A stretch of DNA of 33,277 nt from Deltaproteobacteria bacterium (GTDB lineage: Bacteria; Myxococcota; JACPTQ01), in assembly GCA_016192705.1 (NCBI GenBank), contig JACPTQ010000028.1, forward strand, positions 1 through 33,277. Direction: 5' to 3'. Of the stretch, positions 15,794-24,020 are shown piece after piece. Position 1 is the stretch's first letter; every line of letters starts with the position of its first letter. A program made the translations under genes and the position numbers. The notes under the pieces were generated by a model. That model ran no database searches. It was given only the letters and a program-made list of their open reading frames with translations, and was not told the DNA's origin.

Positions 15794-15817
15794 GAACAAA
15801 CGCGGCACGACAGTCAC
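15794..15817 (+). promoter_or_regulatory. Putative ECF-sigma promoter (copy C)
   Basis: GAACAA at 15794-15799 and CAGTCAC at 15811-15817, with the same 15-base spacing as copies A and B. AAGGTAAG follows after a three-base shift. The 175-base gap between genes holds nothing else I recognise. Confidence 0.6.
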
Positions 15818-15898
15818 TAATGAAGGTAAGATCGACCGGAAACGATGTAGCTGAGGTGTGCCCTGAATCGTAGGATAGAAAGATGGTGAATTCGCGCG

Positions 15899-16486
15899 TT
15901 GGCTGCAGTTGTCGCGCTGGGCGCGGCGGCGTGCATCAACAACGTTCACCTCGGGCCTGACCTCGACTCCGGCGCTCTCTTCGACTCTGGCGCTTATGTG
16001 CCGGCACTACCTGATGCGTCTGGAAACTGCTACGGAGACCCCGTCCCAGGTGTTCAAGGTTTCGTGTGTCCCGATGGAACGTGTGCTGACCCCAGTCGTG
16101 GTCTGCCGTGCGGTGGTTGGTGGAAGCCGGCTTGCAACGACCGGACGATTGGTTCCGCATTCTGTCCGCAAGGTGCGTATTGCGAAAGCGACCTTTTTTC
16201 TGTGTGCGGTTCCAACACGTGCGTCTCGAGTTGGTACAGCGAGGATGGCGGCGTCTGTGTTTTTGATGGCGGGTCGATTCTTGAAGAGCCGGATGGAGGA
16301 GCGGCGGATGGGGGCGGGTGGTCGACTTGTTGCGAAGGCGGTCATATTGTTGGCTGTTTCAGGCTCAATGCGCCCACGTGGAACCAAACGTACCTTACGT
16401 GTTCCGGTGGAACGTGCTTTGGGCTCGATGGGGGGGGTGTCTTTAGTAAATCTTGCCCAGATGGCGGAGCAGCGGATGGCGGTTAA
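15899..16486 (+). CDS. Cysteine-rich lipoprotein, unknown function (start unclear, possible 5' frameshift)
   Basis: About 195 residues. The readable N-terminus LAAVVALGAAACINNVHLG is a lipoprotein signal with mature Cys, closely like that of the RCC1 lipoprotein. The mature protein is Cys/Gly/Asp-rich (many CPDG, CGG and DGG turns; EEPDGGAADGG and CPDGGAADGG near the end). No family is recognised. In this frame the only start codon is TTG 15899, and TGA lies four codons upstream. The natural starts ATG 15883 or GTG 15886 are in another frame and give a short nonsense peptide, but removing one base between 15883 and 15898 would join them to the lipoprotein frame. So either a frameshift (real or an assembly error) or an unusual TTG start is present. 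Confidence 0.6.
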   Translation: MAAVVALGAAACINNVHLGPDLDSGALFDSGAYVPALPDASGNCYGDPVPGVQGFVCPDGTCADPSRGLPCGGWWKPACNDRTIGSAFCPQGAYCESDLFSVCGSNTCVSSWYSEDGGVCVFDGGSILEEPDGGAADGGGWSTCCEGGHIVGCFRLNAPTWNQTYLTCSGGTCFGLDGGGVFSKSCPDGGAADGG

Positions 16487-16545
16487 TGTTCGCTGAGCCT
16501 TCGGCGAGCTGCGCGCCGTGGACGGGGGCGTCTCTCGACTGTCGC

Positions 16546-17784
16546 CTACTTGGTGAAGGCGGCAAGCGCGGCGGCGTAAACCTCTTTGAGCGGCACCCCG
16601 GCCGCCTCCGCGACGCGACGTGCTGAATCGTATTCGGGCGCGGCGTTCAGTTGTTTTCCCGCGAGGCGCCCGACCTTAACGGTGACTCGACCGAACGCTG
16701 TTTCGACTTCCACCGTTTCGCGAGCGAGCGCTGTGCGGGTGACAGGCGTTGCGCGAACGCCGAGCGTCGTCGTGTTTGTGAAAAAGGCGCGTTCGATCGC
16801 AGCCCGTGCGGCAAGGGGCGCGAGGGCCGACAAGAGATGCGCGGGGCGGCCCTTCTTCATGATGATGGGTGTGAGCCAGACGTCGATCGCGCCAGCCGCT
16901 ACGATGTGCGCGAAGGCCGCGTCAAACCACTCGGGGTTCATGTCGTCGATGTTTGCTTCGAGGACGACAAGCTCTTCGCGCGGTGCAGATTCGGAGATCG
17001 TTGAATCACCCAAAATGACGCGGAGGAGGTTCGGGCGAGGCAGGCTGCGATGTCCCGCGCCATACCCTTCGCGTTCGAGCGTCATCGCGGGCTGCGGACC
17101 ATAGGCGTCGACCCACGTCGCAAGAAACGCAGCGCCTGTCGGCGTGACGGTTTCGACGGCGGCGTCGATCCCGCGCGTTGCGGCGCCGCGGAGGAGACGC
17201 ACGGTTGCCGGTGCGGGGAGCGGGATTTCGCCATGCTGTGAGCGCCCAACGCCGCGTCCGAGGGGAACGGGTGACGCGACGATGCGGTCGGGGTTGATCG
17301 ATTCGATGGCAGCGGAGGCCGCCACGATGTCGATGATCGAATCGTCGGCGCCAACTTCGTGAAACGTCACGTCGGCCGGTGCGACGCCGTGAATGGCGCC
17401 CTCGGCTTCGGCGAGCTTTTCGAATACAGCGAGTGCCCGTTTGCGAACGGCCACTGCAAGGGGTGCCTTCTCGAGCATCTCCTTAATCACGCGAAACGTC
17501 CGGTGCGAATGGTGCGTGCTCATCCCGTGACCGTGAACGTGGTCGTCGTCGTGCGCGTGATCGTGGTCGTCGTCGTGATTGAACACGTGAGCGTCCTCGA
17601 TCACATCGACCCGCGTTGCACCGATCCCATTGACCTCCGTGCGCGCGGCTTTTAGCGACCACCCCGCAAGCGAAAGAGCCCCCACGGCGGAGTCGACGGC
17701 GACCCGATCCGCCCCCGCATCGAGGAGCGCCGCGACGGTCATGTCACCGCTCATGCCGCCGATAATGTCGAAGTAAACGATCCT
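16546..17784 (-). CDS. larC: Nickel-pincer cofactor biosynthesis protein LarC
   Basis: A cytosolic nickel insertase that uses CTP to insert nickel into the thiolated pyridinium cofactor made by LarB and LarE. About 413 residues, matching the family. It begins MRIVYFDIIGGMSGDM (LarC start motif) and contains a His/Asp-rich stretch near residues 72-98 (DHDHAHDDDHVHGHG), the usual nickel-binding segment. Conserved blocks HEVGADDSIIDIVA, PVPLGRG, TPTGAAFLATW, LEANIDDMNPEWFDAA and MKKGRPAHLLS follow. Some LarC genes need a programmed frameshift to join two parts; here the whole protein is one frame. Its ATG (17787-17785) overlaps the larB stop by 4 bases. No larE or larA lies in the window. Confidence 0.95.
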   Translation of the reverse strand, partial: RIVYFDIIGGMSGDMTVAALLDAGADRVAVDSAVGALSLAGWSLKAARTEVNGIGATRVDVIEDAHVFNHDDDHDHAHDDDHVHGHGMSTHHSHRTFRVIKEMLEKAPLAVAVRKRALAVFEKLAEAEGAIHGVAPADVTFHEVGADDSIIDIVAASAAIESINPDRIVASPVPLGRGVGRSQHGEIPLPAPATVRLLRGAATRGIDAAVETVTPTGAAFLATWVDAYGPQPAMTLEREGYGAGHRSLPRPNLLRVILGDSTISESAPREELVVLEANIDDMNPEWFDAAFAHIVAAGAIDVWLTPIIMKKGRPAHLLSALAPLAARAAIERAFFTNTTTLGVRATPVTRTALARETVEVETAFGRVTVKVGRLAGKQLNAAPEYDSARRVAEAAGVPLKEVYAAALAAFTK

Positions 17785-18545
17785 CAAGGCGCCTCCCCAC
17801 GCTTTCGGTTGATGAGGCTCGCGACGCTCGCTGCCCCGAAGCCGTTGTCGATGTTCACGACGCTGACGTTAGACGCGCACGAATTAAGCATCGCGAGCAG
17901 CGCGGCGACGCCACCAAAACTCGCGCCGTATCCGACCGACGTCGGCACCGCAATCACCGGCCGCGCGACGAGCCCACCCACGACGCTCGCGAGCGCACCC
18001 TCCATCCCGGCGCAGACGATCACGACTTCCGCACCGTCGATGGTGGCGCGATGGTTCATGAGTCGATGAATCCCCGCTACGCCGACATCGTAAATGCGAA
18101 CGATCTCGTTCCCCATCATCGTCGCCGAAATCGCGGCCTCCTCGGCAACCGGCAGATCGCTCGTCCCCGCTGAAACAACGGCGATCGTCCCGCGGCCGAC
18201 GTTTTCAATTTCGCGCTGCTTCAAAACAAACGTTCGTGATGTGCGATCGTATTCGCCGCCACACGCCGCGATGACTTCGCCGCCCTTCTCAGCGTCAAGT
18301 CGCGTCGCGAGGAGGTTCACGCCCCCTTTCGCGAGCTCGCGGATAATGGCGATGATCTGCTCGGCTGTCTTCCATTCGCCGAGAACCACCTCCGGAAACC
18401 CCGTTCGAAGCGCGCGGTGGTGGTCGACATGCGCAAAACCCAAATCGGCAAAGGGAAGCGTGCGAAGTCGCTCGAGCGCGGCCTCCGTCGAGCAGCGCCC
18501 CGCGGCGATTTCTTCGATAAGCTCGCGAAGGCGCGTCGCGTCCAT
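17784..18545 (-). CDS. larB: Nickel-pincer cofactor biosynthesis protein LarB
   Basis: LarB carboxylates and hydrolyses nicotinic acid adenine dinucleotide, the first step of the nickel-pincer cofactor of lactate racemase-type enzymes. 253 residues from the ATG at 18545, preceded by GGAGG at good spacing and placed one base after the cheD stop; a longer frame would run into cheD. The N-terminal helical part (LRELIEEIAAG) is followed by HRALRTGFPEVVLGEWKTAEQI, a family hallmark, then the PurE-like C-terminal domain with VSAGTSDLPVAEEA, GVAGIHRL, VIVCAGMEGALASVVGGL and PTSVGYGASFGGVAALLAMLNSCA. Its place behind cheD is unusual. Confidence 0.96.
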   Translation of the reverse strand: MDATRLRELIEEIAAGRCSTEAALERLRTLPFADLGFAHVDHHRALRTGFPEVVLGEWKTAEQIIAIIRELAKGGVNLLATRLDAEKGGEVIAACGGEYDRTSRTFVLKQREIENVGRGTIAVVSAGTSDLPVAEEAAISATMMGNEIVRIYDVGVAGIHRLMNHRATIDGAEVVIVCAGMEGALASVVGGLVARPVIAVPTSVGYGASFGGVAALLAMLNSCASNVSVVNIDNGFGAASVASLINRKRGEAP

Positions 18546-18546
18546 C

Positions 18547-19029
18547 TCAAATCCTCCGTTCACCCTTGCGGTAACTTCGAATGACCATTTCCGCTGTCCC
18601 CGCATCCAGCAAAACAGACCGGCCGTGGGCGCCCCCGACGTCGCGTCCCTCGACAGGAATTCGAAGGTCGTTTAGCGTCCCGTTTGCGACGGCAATGTTT
18701 CGCTCGCCGATCGATCGGCGCGACGGATCCTCAAGCGCCGCAAACATTTGCGCGCCGCCCGCGATTTTCGCCGCGAGTCCCGTGGCGCGGCCGCCCTGGC
18801 GCACGAGCTCCTCGACCAAGAGACCGATCAATCGGTCGACGTATTTTTTGGGGTCGTCGGTTCCGGGCCCCTTGGCAAACTCGGGAAGCATGCCGTGCGC
18901 AAGGCCCGCGATTCCGACCCGCGTATCAAATATCGCGACCGCAAGGCACGACCCAATTCCGTATGACGACAGCACATCGGGGGCGTGCGCGACCCGGAAA
19001 TCGGCCATGCGGACTTGGACCTTTGTCAA
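18547..19029 (-). CDS. cheD: Chemoreceptor glutamine deamidase CheD
   Basis: A 160-residue cytosolic enzyme that deamidates specific glutamines of chemoreceptors and, in known systems, binds CheC to stimulate its phosphatase activity. The catalytic Cys28 sits in YGIGSCLAV and His45 in AGLAHGMLP, the same spacing as the Cys-His pair of the Thermotoga enzyme. KIAGGAQMF and IGERNI are also typical. It overlaps cheC by 4 bases (ATGA), matching the known CheC-CheD partnership. larB begins one base after its stop. Confidence 0.95.
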   Translation of the reverse strand: MTKVQVRMADFRVAHAPDVLSSYGIGSCLAVAIFDTRVGIAGLAHGMLPEFAKGPGTDDPKKYVDRLIGLLVEELVRQGGRATGLAAKIAGGAQMFAALEDPSRRSIGERNIAVANGTLNDLRIPVEGRDVGGAHGRSVLLDAGTAEMVIRSYRKGERRI

Positions 19030-19652
19030 GCGCCCTCCAGCGCCTCAACCCATTTCCGCAGCGATTTGAGCGAAGGAATCAAGAGGAGGAGCCCGCGATA
19101 GGGTCCGCCCGCGTCGTGAAATTGCGTTTCCATGACGAAGGCAAAATCGCTTTGGCTCCCAATGTCGCAGAGCACGGTGTCGATGATCGAGCCCGCCATG
19201 TCTTCCGCAAGGAGTGGAACTTGCGGCACAACGGTCAGCTTAATGAGACGAGCCGCGGCCGTGAGAAAGGCGCCCGAGATAATGTTGGCCGCCTCGCAAA
19301 GAGCCGCGCGTCCCATCTCCGACAGGTCGCCGGATGGATCGTCGGGATCCGTTGCGCCGAGGCGTCGGGCGAACGCGCGCGCGTCGTCACTCGATAACGC
19401 GAGGAGAACGATGCCGTCTGAATCGCCGTGAAGCTCCTGCAAGATGCCGACGACCGGAGACTCGGGTCCGCCGAGGAGCGCCGGCACGTCCGCGAGCGAC
19501 GCGACAAAAACACGTGGCACCTCCATCGCGATTCGTCGGCCGGTCATTTGCGCAAGCGCCGTTGCTGCGTGGCCGCCGCCGACCGTGCAAACCTCGCGCA
19601 GCGCGTCGAGGACCAATGAGCCGGGGCGTTCCAGTTTCACGTCGTCACGCAT
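19026..19652 (-). CDS. cheC: CheC-type phosphatase of CheY-P
   Basis: A 208-residue protein from the ATG at 19652, which overlaps the cheA end by 8 bases; a longer frame runs into cheA. CheC removes phosphate from CheY-P. Members carry two sites of the form E-x-x-N. The second is intact (CEAANIISGAF). At the first the Glu is present but the Asn is replaced by Thr (REVCTVGGGHAATAL, Glu20 and Thr23), so only one site is likely active. The rest, including LLGGPESPVVGILQELHGDSDG and LLLIPS near the end, fits CheC. It probably works with CheD encoded immediately after it. Confidence 0.9.
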   Translation of the reverse strand: MRDDVKLERPGSLVLDALREVCTVGGGHAATALAQMTGRRIAMEVPRVFVASLADVPALLGGPESPVVGILQELHGDSDGIVLLALSSDDARAFARRLGATDPDDPSGDLSEMGRAALCEAANIISGAFLTAAARLIKLTVVPQVPLLAEDMAGSIIDTVLCDIGSQSDFAFVMETQFHDAGGPYRGLLLLIPSLKSLRKWVEALEGA

Positions 19653-21738
19653 AGCGTGAGAGTTTCGGAACGTCCAGTATGAAGGTGGGGCGCCCGGTTC
19701 CGAGGATCGTCGCGCCGGAGAGTCCATCGATTCGTCCGAGCAGCGAGCCGAGTGGTTTTACGACGACTTCCTCTTGGCGCAGAATCTCGTCGACCGCGAC
19801 GCCGATCGGCGCTGTTTCGCGTTCGATCAAGAGAAGGTACGTCGACGCGGGGGTCTCTGGGGTGGCTGCGGATTGAACATCAAGCCCGAGGATTCGCGCA
19901 AGATTAACGACGGGGAGGAGCCCTCCGCCGTGACGGACAAACGCGTTGCCCCGGTTACGTTCGATTTCGGTCACTGGGACGAGGAGCGAGGCGCCGACGG
20001 ACCCGAGCGGGATCGCAAATGTCTCGCCGGCCGCGCGGACGAGGAGCACACGGATCGTCGCGACCGTGAGGGGGAGGCGGAGCCGTATTGTGGTGCCGAG
20101 CCCGACGCGGCTCACGATCTCCAGCGAGCCGCCAATCGCTTCGACGGAGGCGCGAACGATATCCATGCCGACGCCGCGCCCAGAGGTGTCGGTGACCGTC
20201 GCAGCCGTTGAGAATCCCGGCATGCAAACCAAATAGATGATTTCCTCGTCATCCATCTTTTCAAGGCGTTCGTCCGGGACGATGCCGCGCGCACGCGCGA
20301 CGGATCGGATTACGTTCGGATCGATTCCAGCGCCGTCGTCTGAAACCGTGATGAGAACTTGATCGCGAAGCCGGTGCGCGTCGATCGATAAGCATCCCTC
20401 GGGAGACTTTTGGGCCGCGCGACGGGCCGGGGCCGCCTCGACGCCGTGATCGACCGCGTTTCGGACAACGTGAAGGAGCGGAGAATCGATGGCGTCGACG
20501 ATGGAGCGATCGACTTCGATGTCCGCGCCGGCGACCTGGATTTCGACCTGCTTCTCACGGCGACGTGCGACATCGCGAACGACGCGGGGCAGGCGGTCGA
20601 AAAGGGTGCTGAGCGGGACCATGCGGAGTGCGCGAACCTGATCGTTGATATCGCGCGAGACGACGTCGAGCCGGTCGGCGGCTTCTTCGAACGGAAGGCT
20701 CTGCGTGCGACGCGCGAGTTCACGGAGGCGTCCTTGCGCGATGAGGAGCTCGCCGACGGCGTCAAGAAGGCGATCAAGGATTTCGGTGCGCACGCGGATG
20801 CTGCGATCTGGTGTTGGTGAGACCGGCGTTTGTGCGAGCGCGGGTGTGGGGGCGGAAACGGGAGCGGCGGCGGGTGCGGAGGCGGTAGCGGTAGCGGTAG
20901 CGGAGGCGGTTGCGGAGGCGGGAGCGGTGACGGGTACTGGTGCGGGTGAGACGACGGCGATCTCGACGTCGTGAATGCCCCGAACCGCGGATTCGATTTC
21001 GTGCTGCGTTCGCTCCGTCGATATCTCGGCCGTCAGCAGCCCACGAAACTGCCCAGCCCGCAGCGATTCGAGCGACGGCGAGAGATCGGTGATTTCGCCA
21101 AGACCGGCCAAACGGTGCTGGATGAGAAACGCGCGGGCCGCGGGCGCCGCACATCCGGATCGCAATCGAACCTCAACCCGAAACGTGGTGCTGTCGTCGT
21201 CCGGAGCGGGAGCGGGAATTTGACGCGAAGACTCGGAGACGCCAAGAGAAGAGGTTTCTTTCACAGCGTCTTTATGGCTTGGCACCTCTGCGCGGAATTC
21301 CTTTGTGGTTGTGGCATCCGATGCAGAAACGGCCGCCGCTGCAATGCGTACGCGCGATAAGTCGGCCGCCTGCGTGAGCGCATCCACCAGAGCGTGCGCA
21401 ACCGCGGTCGCCTCAATCTTCCCTCCCTGTTCGATGGTTTGAATCATCGCGCCGAGCGTGTCGATGCAATTCGTCAAGAGATCGGCAACGCCGGGATCAA
21501 AGCGAACCGCGCGACGGAACTGGTCCATGAGGTCTTCCATCTTGTGCGCGATATCAACAATCGGCTCAAATCCCATCGACGCCGACATCCCTTTGATCGA
21601 GTGGATCTCGCGAAACGCGCGGTCGATGGCGTCGCGATTGGTCGGCGAACGCTCGAGCTCGAGAATGTCCTTCTCGAACAGCCGAAGGTTCTCGGCCGCT
21701 TCGCTAACGAAAAGCGCCCGGTATTTTGAGGTGTCCAA
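19645..21738 (-). CDS. cheA: Chemotaxis histidine kinase CheA
   Basis: A 697-residue cytosolic kinase. P1 (1-105) carries the phosphorylated His46 in EIHSIKG. A linker (about 135-182) contains an in-frame 29-codon palindromic repeat. A P2-like response-regulator-binding domain spans about 184-262, followed by a Pro/Ala/Thr/Ser linker (263-310) encoded by hexamer repeats. The dimerisation domain (about 311-375) and the ATPase domain follow (N box HVVRNAVDHG near 422, G1 DDGAGID near 466, G2 GRGVGMDIV near 519), and P5, the CheW-like domain, fills about 555-697. All catalytic motifs look intact. It receives signals from the chemoreceptor through CheW and phosphorylates CheY, all encoded next to it. 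Confidence 0.97.
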   Translation of the reverse strand: MDTSKYRALFVSEAAENLRLFEKDILELERSPTNRDAIDRAFREIHSIKGMSASMGFEPIVDIAHKMEDLMDQFRRAVRFDPGVADLLTNCIDTLGAMIQTIEQGGKIEATAVAHALVDALTQAADLSRVRIAAAAVSASDATTTKEFRAEVPSHKDAVKETSSLGVSESSRQIPAPAPDDDSTTFRVEVRLRSGCAAPAARAFLIQHRLAGLGEITDLSPSLESLRAGQFRGLLTAEISTERTQHEIESAVRGIHDVEIAVVSPAPVPVTAPASATASATATATASAPAAAPVSAPTPALAQTPVSPTPDRSIRVRTEILDRLLDAVGELLIAQGRLRELARRTQSLPFEEAADRLDVVSRDINDQVRALRMVPLSTLFDRLPRVVRDVARRREKQVEIQVAGADIEVDRSIVDAIDSPLLHVVRNAVDHGVEAAPARRAAQKSPEGCLSIDAHRLRDQVLITVSDDGAGIDPNVIRSVARARGIVPDERLEKMDDEEIIYLVCMPGFSTAATVTDTSGRGVGMDIVRASVEAIGGSLEIVSRVGLGTTIRLRLPLTVATIRVLLVRAAGETFAIPLGSVGASLLVPVTEIERNRGNAFVRHGGGLLPVVNLARILGLDVQSAATPETPASTYLLLIERETAPIGVAVDEILRQEEVVVKPLGSLLGRIDGLSGATILGTGRPTFILDVPKLSRYA
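20838..20948 (-). repeat. Degenerate GGNGCG hexamer tract in cheA
   Basis: On the plus strand the units are GGAGCG, GGTGCGG, GGTAGC (three in tandem) and GGAGGC. The gene is on the other strand, so the tract encodes Ser-Ala-Thr-Ala and Pro-Ala repeats between the P2-like and dimerisation domains. The sequence class is the same as at 13247-13390, but inverted relative to the gene. Confidence 0.7.
21215..21301 (-). repeat. In-frame 87-bp palindromic element, copy E1 (cheA)
   Basis: Begins GGAATTTGACGC and ends GGAATTCC on the plus strand; the arms are imperfectly complementary. It is exactly 87 bases, like copies E2 and E3, and about three quarters identical to them by my hand alignment. In the cheA frame it encodes 29 residues from EFRAEV to SSRQIP, including the shared core TSSLGVS. 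It lies in the linker after P1, directly next to a short GGAGCG tract. Confidence 0.8.
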
Positions 21739-21741
21739 TTT

Positions 21742-22104
21742 TTACGGGAAAAGGGCGCGCACGATTTTGAGAACTTCGTCCGATCGAAACGGCTTCGTGA
21801 TGAAATCTTTCGCGCCGGCGTTGATCGCCTCCATGACGAGCGACTCTTGCCCCATCGCGCTGCACATCACCACAACGGCCCCCGGCCGAAGCGTGCAAAT
21901 CTCGCGCGTCGCCTCGATTCCATTCTTGTGCGGCATGACGATGTCCATGGTCACGAGGTCGGGCGAAAGCTGGCGAAACCGCTCGATCGCTTCGACGCCG
22001 TTCGCGGCCTCGCCGGCAACTTCAAAGTCGGTGCCGTTGAAGACGTCGCGGATCATGTTCCTCATGAACACCGAATCATCCACGATGAGTACGCGCTTCG
22101 ACAT
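21742..22104 (-). CDS. cheY: Chemotaxis response regulator CheY
   Basis: A 120-residue single-domain receiver. The acidic pair Asp9-Asp10 (IVDDS), the phosphorylation site Asp54 in VTMDIVMP, the Ser in VVMCSAMG and the Lys in FITKPF are all present. The ATG at 22104 has AGGGG a few bases upstream; a TTG one codon earlier is less likely. As cheY lies between cheW and cheA it is the probable output of this kinase. CheC, encoded downstream, would dephosphorylate it. Confidence 0.96.
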   Translation of the reverse strand: MSKRVLIVDDSVFMRNMIRDVFNGTDFEVAGEAANGVEAIERFRQLSPDLVTMDIVMPHKNGIEATREICTLRPGAVVVMCSAMGQESLVMEAINAGAKDFITKPFRSDEVLKIVRALFP

Positions 22105-22113
22105 CAATCACCC

Positions 22114-22563
22114 CTAATCAAAGAAGCTTTCGAGGTTTGTCATTACTTTGTCGAGGAACAGTCTTTCAGCGGTCCCGCGCCCCGTCAAGACAGATCCCGA
22201 TGCGTCCGGCGCAATCGATTCGACCGATTCAATTGCGTCGACGATGAAACCGACCTCGCCGCGTCGCTCAACGCTGGTGAGGACGAGGCTTGTCGCCGTA
22301 ATTTTTGTGCGCGGCGCGTTGAGGAGGTGCGCGAGATCAATGACCGTTACGATGCGACCCCGGCGGTTGACGACGCCGAAAACAAAATCGGGCGCGCGCG
22401 GAACCGGGACGAGATCCGACAGCGGGCAAACTTCTTGAATGAGGCGCGCGGACACGGCGAATCGATCGCGGCCGAGGCGAAAGAGGAGAGCGAGCTCGCC
22501 TTCCGTCGATCCGCCGCCGGCAAAGGGGAATGCGCCGTCTGTCTCGGCACCGTTGGCCATCAT
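22114..22563 (-). CDS. cheW: Chemotaxis adaptor CheW
   Basis: A 149-residue adaptor with a single CheW (SH3-like) domain that bridges receptors and CheA. Typical segments: [57 protein letters not shown]. The C-terminus [15 protein letters not shown] is helical. The first two codons are ATG ATG and overlap the receptor gene's TGA, so translation is probably coupled. The cheY start lies 9 bases downstream of its stop. Confidence 0.94.
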   Translation of the reverse strand: MMANGAETDGAFPFAGGGSTEGELALLFRLGRDRFAVSARLIQEVCPLSDLVPVPRAPDFVFGVVNRRGRIVTVIDLAHLLNAPRTKITATSLVLTSVERRGEVGFIVDAIESVESIAPDASGSVLTGRGTAERLFLDKVMTNLESFFD

Positions 22564-24020
22564 AGCTTGAAGCGCAGGACCGCCGCCTCAAGCCGACGTC
22601 CGAGCTCAGCGAGGTCCTGAGCCTCTTGCGCCATCCCATGAATGTTTCCGGACTGCTCCTCGGTGGCGGCCGACACCTGCTCCGTTGCGGCCGCATTGTT
22701 CTCGGCGACCTGCGAGATGTGCTCCATCGCTTTCACCATTTCGTCCGCGGCGCTGAGCTGCGCCTTAACGCCCTGCGAGATTTGCTGCACGCGCGCGGCT
22801 CCCGTGACCGCCATCGTCTTGATTCCGTCGAGCGTGCGGACGATTTCCGAAACCACCTCGCGACCGTCCGCCAAATCCCGTGTCGAGTTGGCGACTGCCG
22901 CGACGACTTTATCGCTCTCGTGCCCCAGCGCGTCGATGAGCGCCGCGATTTGATCCGCCGAGCGCGCCGACCCTTCGGCCAATTTTCGGACCTCCTCCGC
23001 AACGACGGCAAACCCACGCCCCGCCTCGCCCGCGCGTGCTGCCTCGATGGTGGCGTTTAAGGCGAGGAGATTCGTTTGCTGCGCGACGTTCGTGATGACG
23101 TCGACGATCTTATGAATTTCGCCCATCTTCTCGCCAAAGTGAAGAACGAGTTCGCCCGCGCGCTCCATGCTCTCGAAAACGGACCGGATCTTTTCGGCCG
23201 CGTGCTCGGCCGCGACCCCTCCTGTTTGCGCCGCATTCGACGTCGACTGTGAGGCCGACACGGCATCGTCCGCCGATTGCGACGTTTTTCGCATCGTCGC
23301 CGTTATTTCGTCGATGAGCTGGCTTGTCCGTTCGACGACTTCGTTCGTTTTCTCGGCGCCGCGTGCAACCGATTCGATCGAGCCCGCGATTTCGGACGCC
23401 GAGGCACTGGCCCCTTCCGCTGAAGACGAAAGCTGCGTCGCCGACCCCGCGACCTTCTGCGCGGCGTCCTGTATGATGACCGCGAGGTCGCGCAAGCTCT
23501 GGAGCATGCGGTTCACCGACAGCGCGAGTTCGTCGAGTTCTCGGGCACGCTCCTGATGTGGCAGCTCAACAAAACGCGAGAGATCGCCCTTGGCGACATT
23601 TTGCGCGGAAAGCGCAACGCGACGCAGGCTGCGGATAATGCCATCGGAAACGATCGCCGAGACGAACCACGCGACAACGATGCTAAACGAAATCGATGTG
23701 ACGACTTGGATCCATTTCGCGGTGTCGGGAACCGCAGCGAAAAGGAGCGGCGTCAAGAAGAAGACGATGATGAACGACGCGAGGACAATGAGGTTTGCCA
23801 GAACGAGGCGCGTTCGAACGCGTGGCGGCGGTTTAGCGGCGAGGGCATCCCACGTCGTTGGGGGCGTTTCTTCGGGGGCGCCCGCGGTAACGGCATCGCC
23901 GCTCTGGGAGATGCCTTGCGAGCCAGGTGCGCGCACGGCGTTGCCAATGTCGTTGCCGGTCGTGCCCGACAAAGGAGGCGTCGTCGCGAGCGACTTCGAT
24001 CTTGGCCTACTCGGCCGCAC
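22560..24020 (-). CDS. Methyl-accepting chemotaxis protein without periplasmic sensor domain
   Basis: 486 residues from a GTG at 24020 that overlaps the cheR end by 14 bases; the frame is open further upstream only as an overlap with cheR. A polar N-terminus (1-70) precedes two membrane helices (about 72-96 and 104-125) joined by only six or seven residues, so there is no periplasmic ligand domain. A HAMP-like segment (about 126-185) and a long signalling coiled coil follow, with the conserved hairpin tip [45 protein letters not shown]. It ends LRFKL without a CheR/CheB-binding pentapeptide. The stimulus may be membrane state, a cytosolic cue or a partner protein. Confidence 0.93.
   Translation of the reverse strand: MRPSRPRSKSLATTPPLSGTTGNDIGNAVRAPGSQGISQSGDAVTAGAPEETPPTTWDALAAKPPPRVRTRLVLANLIVLASFIIVFFLTPLLFAAVPDTAKWIQVVTSISFSIVVAWFVSAIVSDGIIRSLRRVALSAQNVAKGDLSRFVELPHQERARELDELALSVNRMLQSLRDLAVIIQDAAQKVAGSATQLSSSAEGASASASEIAGSIESVARGAEKTNEVVERTSQLIDEITATMRKTSQSADDAVSASQSTSNAAQTGGVAAEHAAEKIRSVFESMERAGELVLHFGEKMGEIHKIVDVITNVAQQTNLLALNATIEAARAGEAGRGFAVVAEEVRKLAEGSARSADQIAALIDALGHESDKVVAAVANSTRDLADGREVVSEIVRTLDGIKTMAVTGAARVQQISQGVKAQLSAADEMVKAMEHISQVAENNAAATEQVSAATEEQSGNIHGMAQEAQDLAELGRRLEAAVLRFKL

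Noticed and set aside
16487-16545. Intrinsic terminator between the Cys-rich gene and larC
   Set aside because: A weak GCT..GCC/GGC.AGC hairpin exists near 16493-16512 but no T-run follows.
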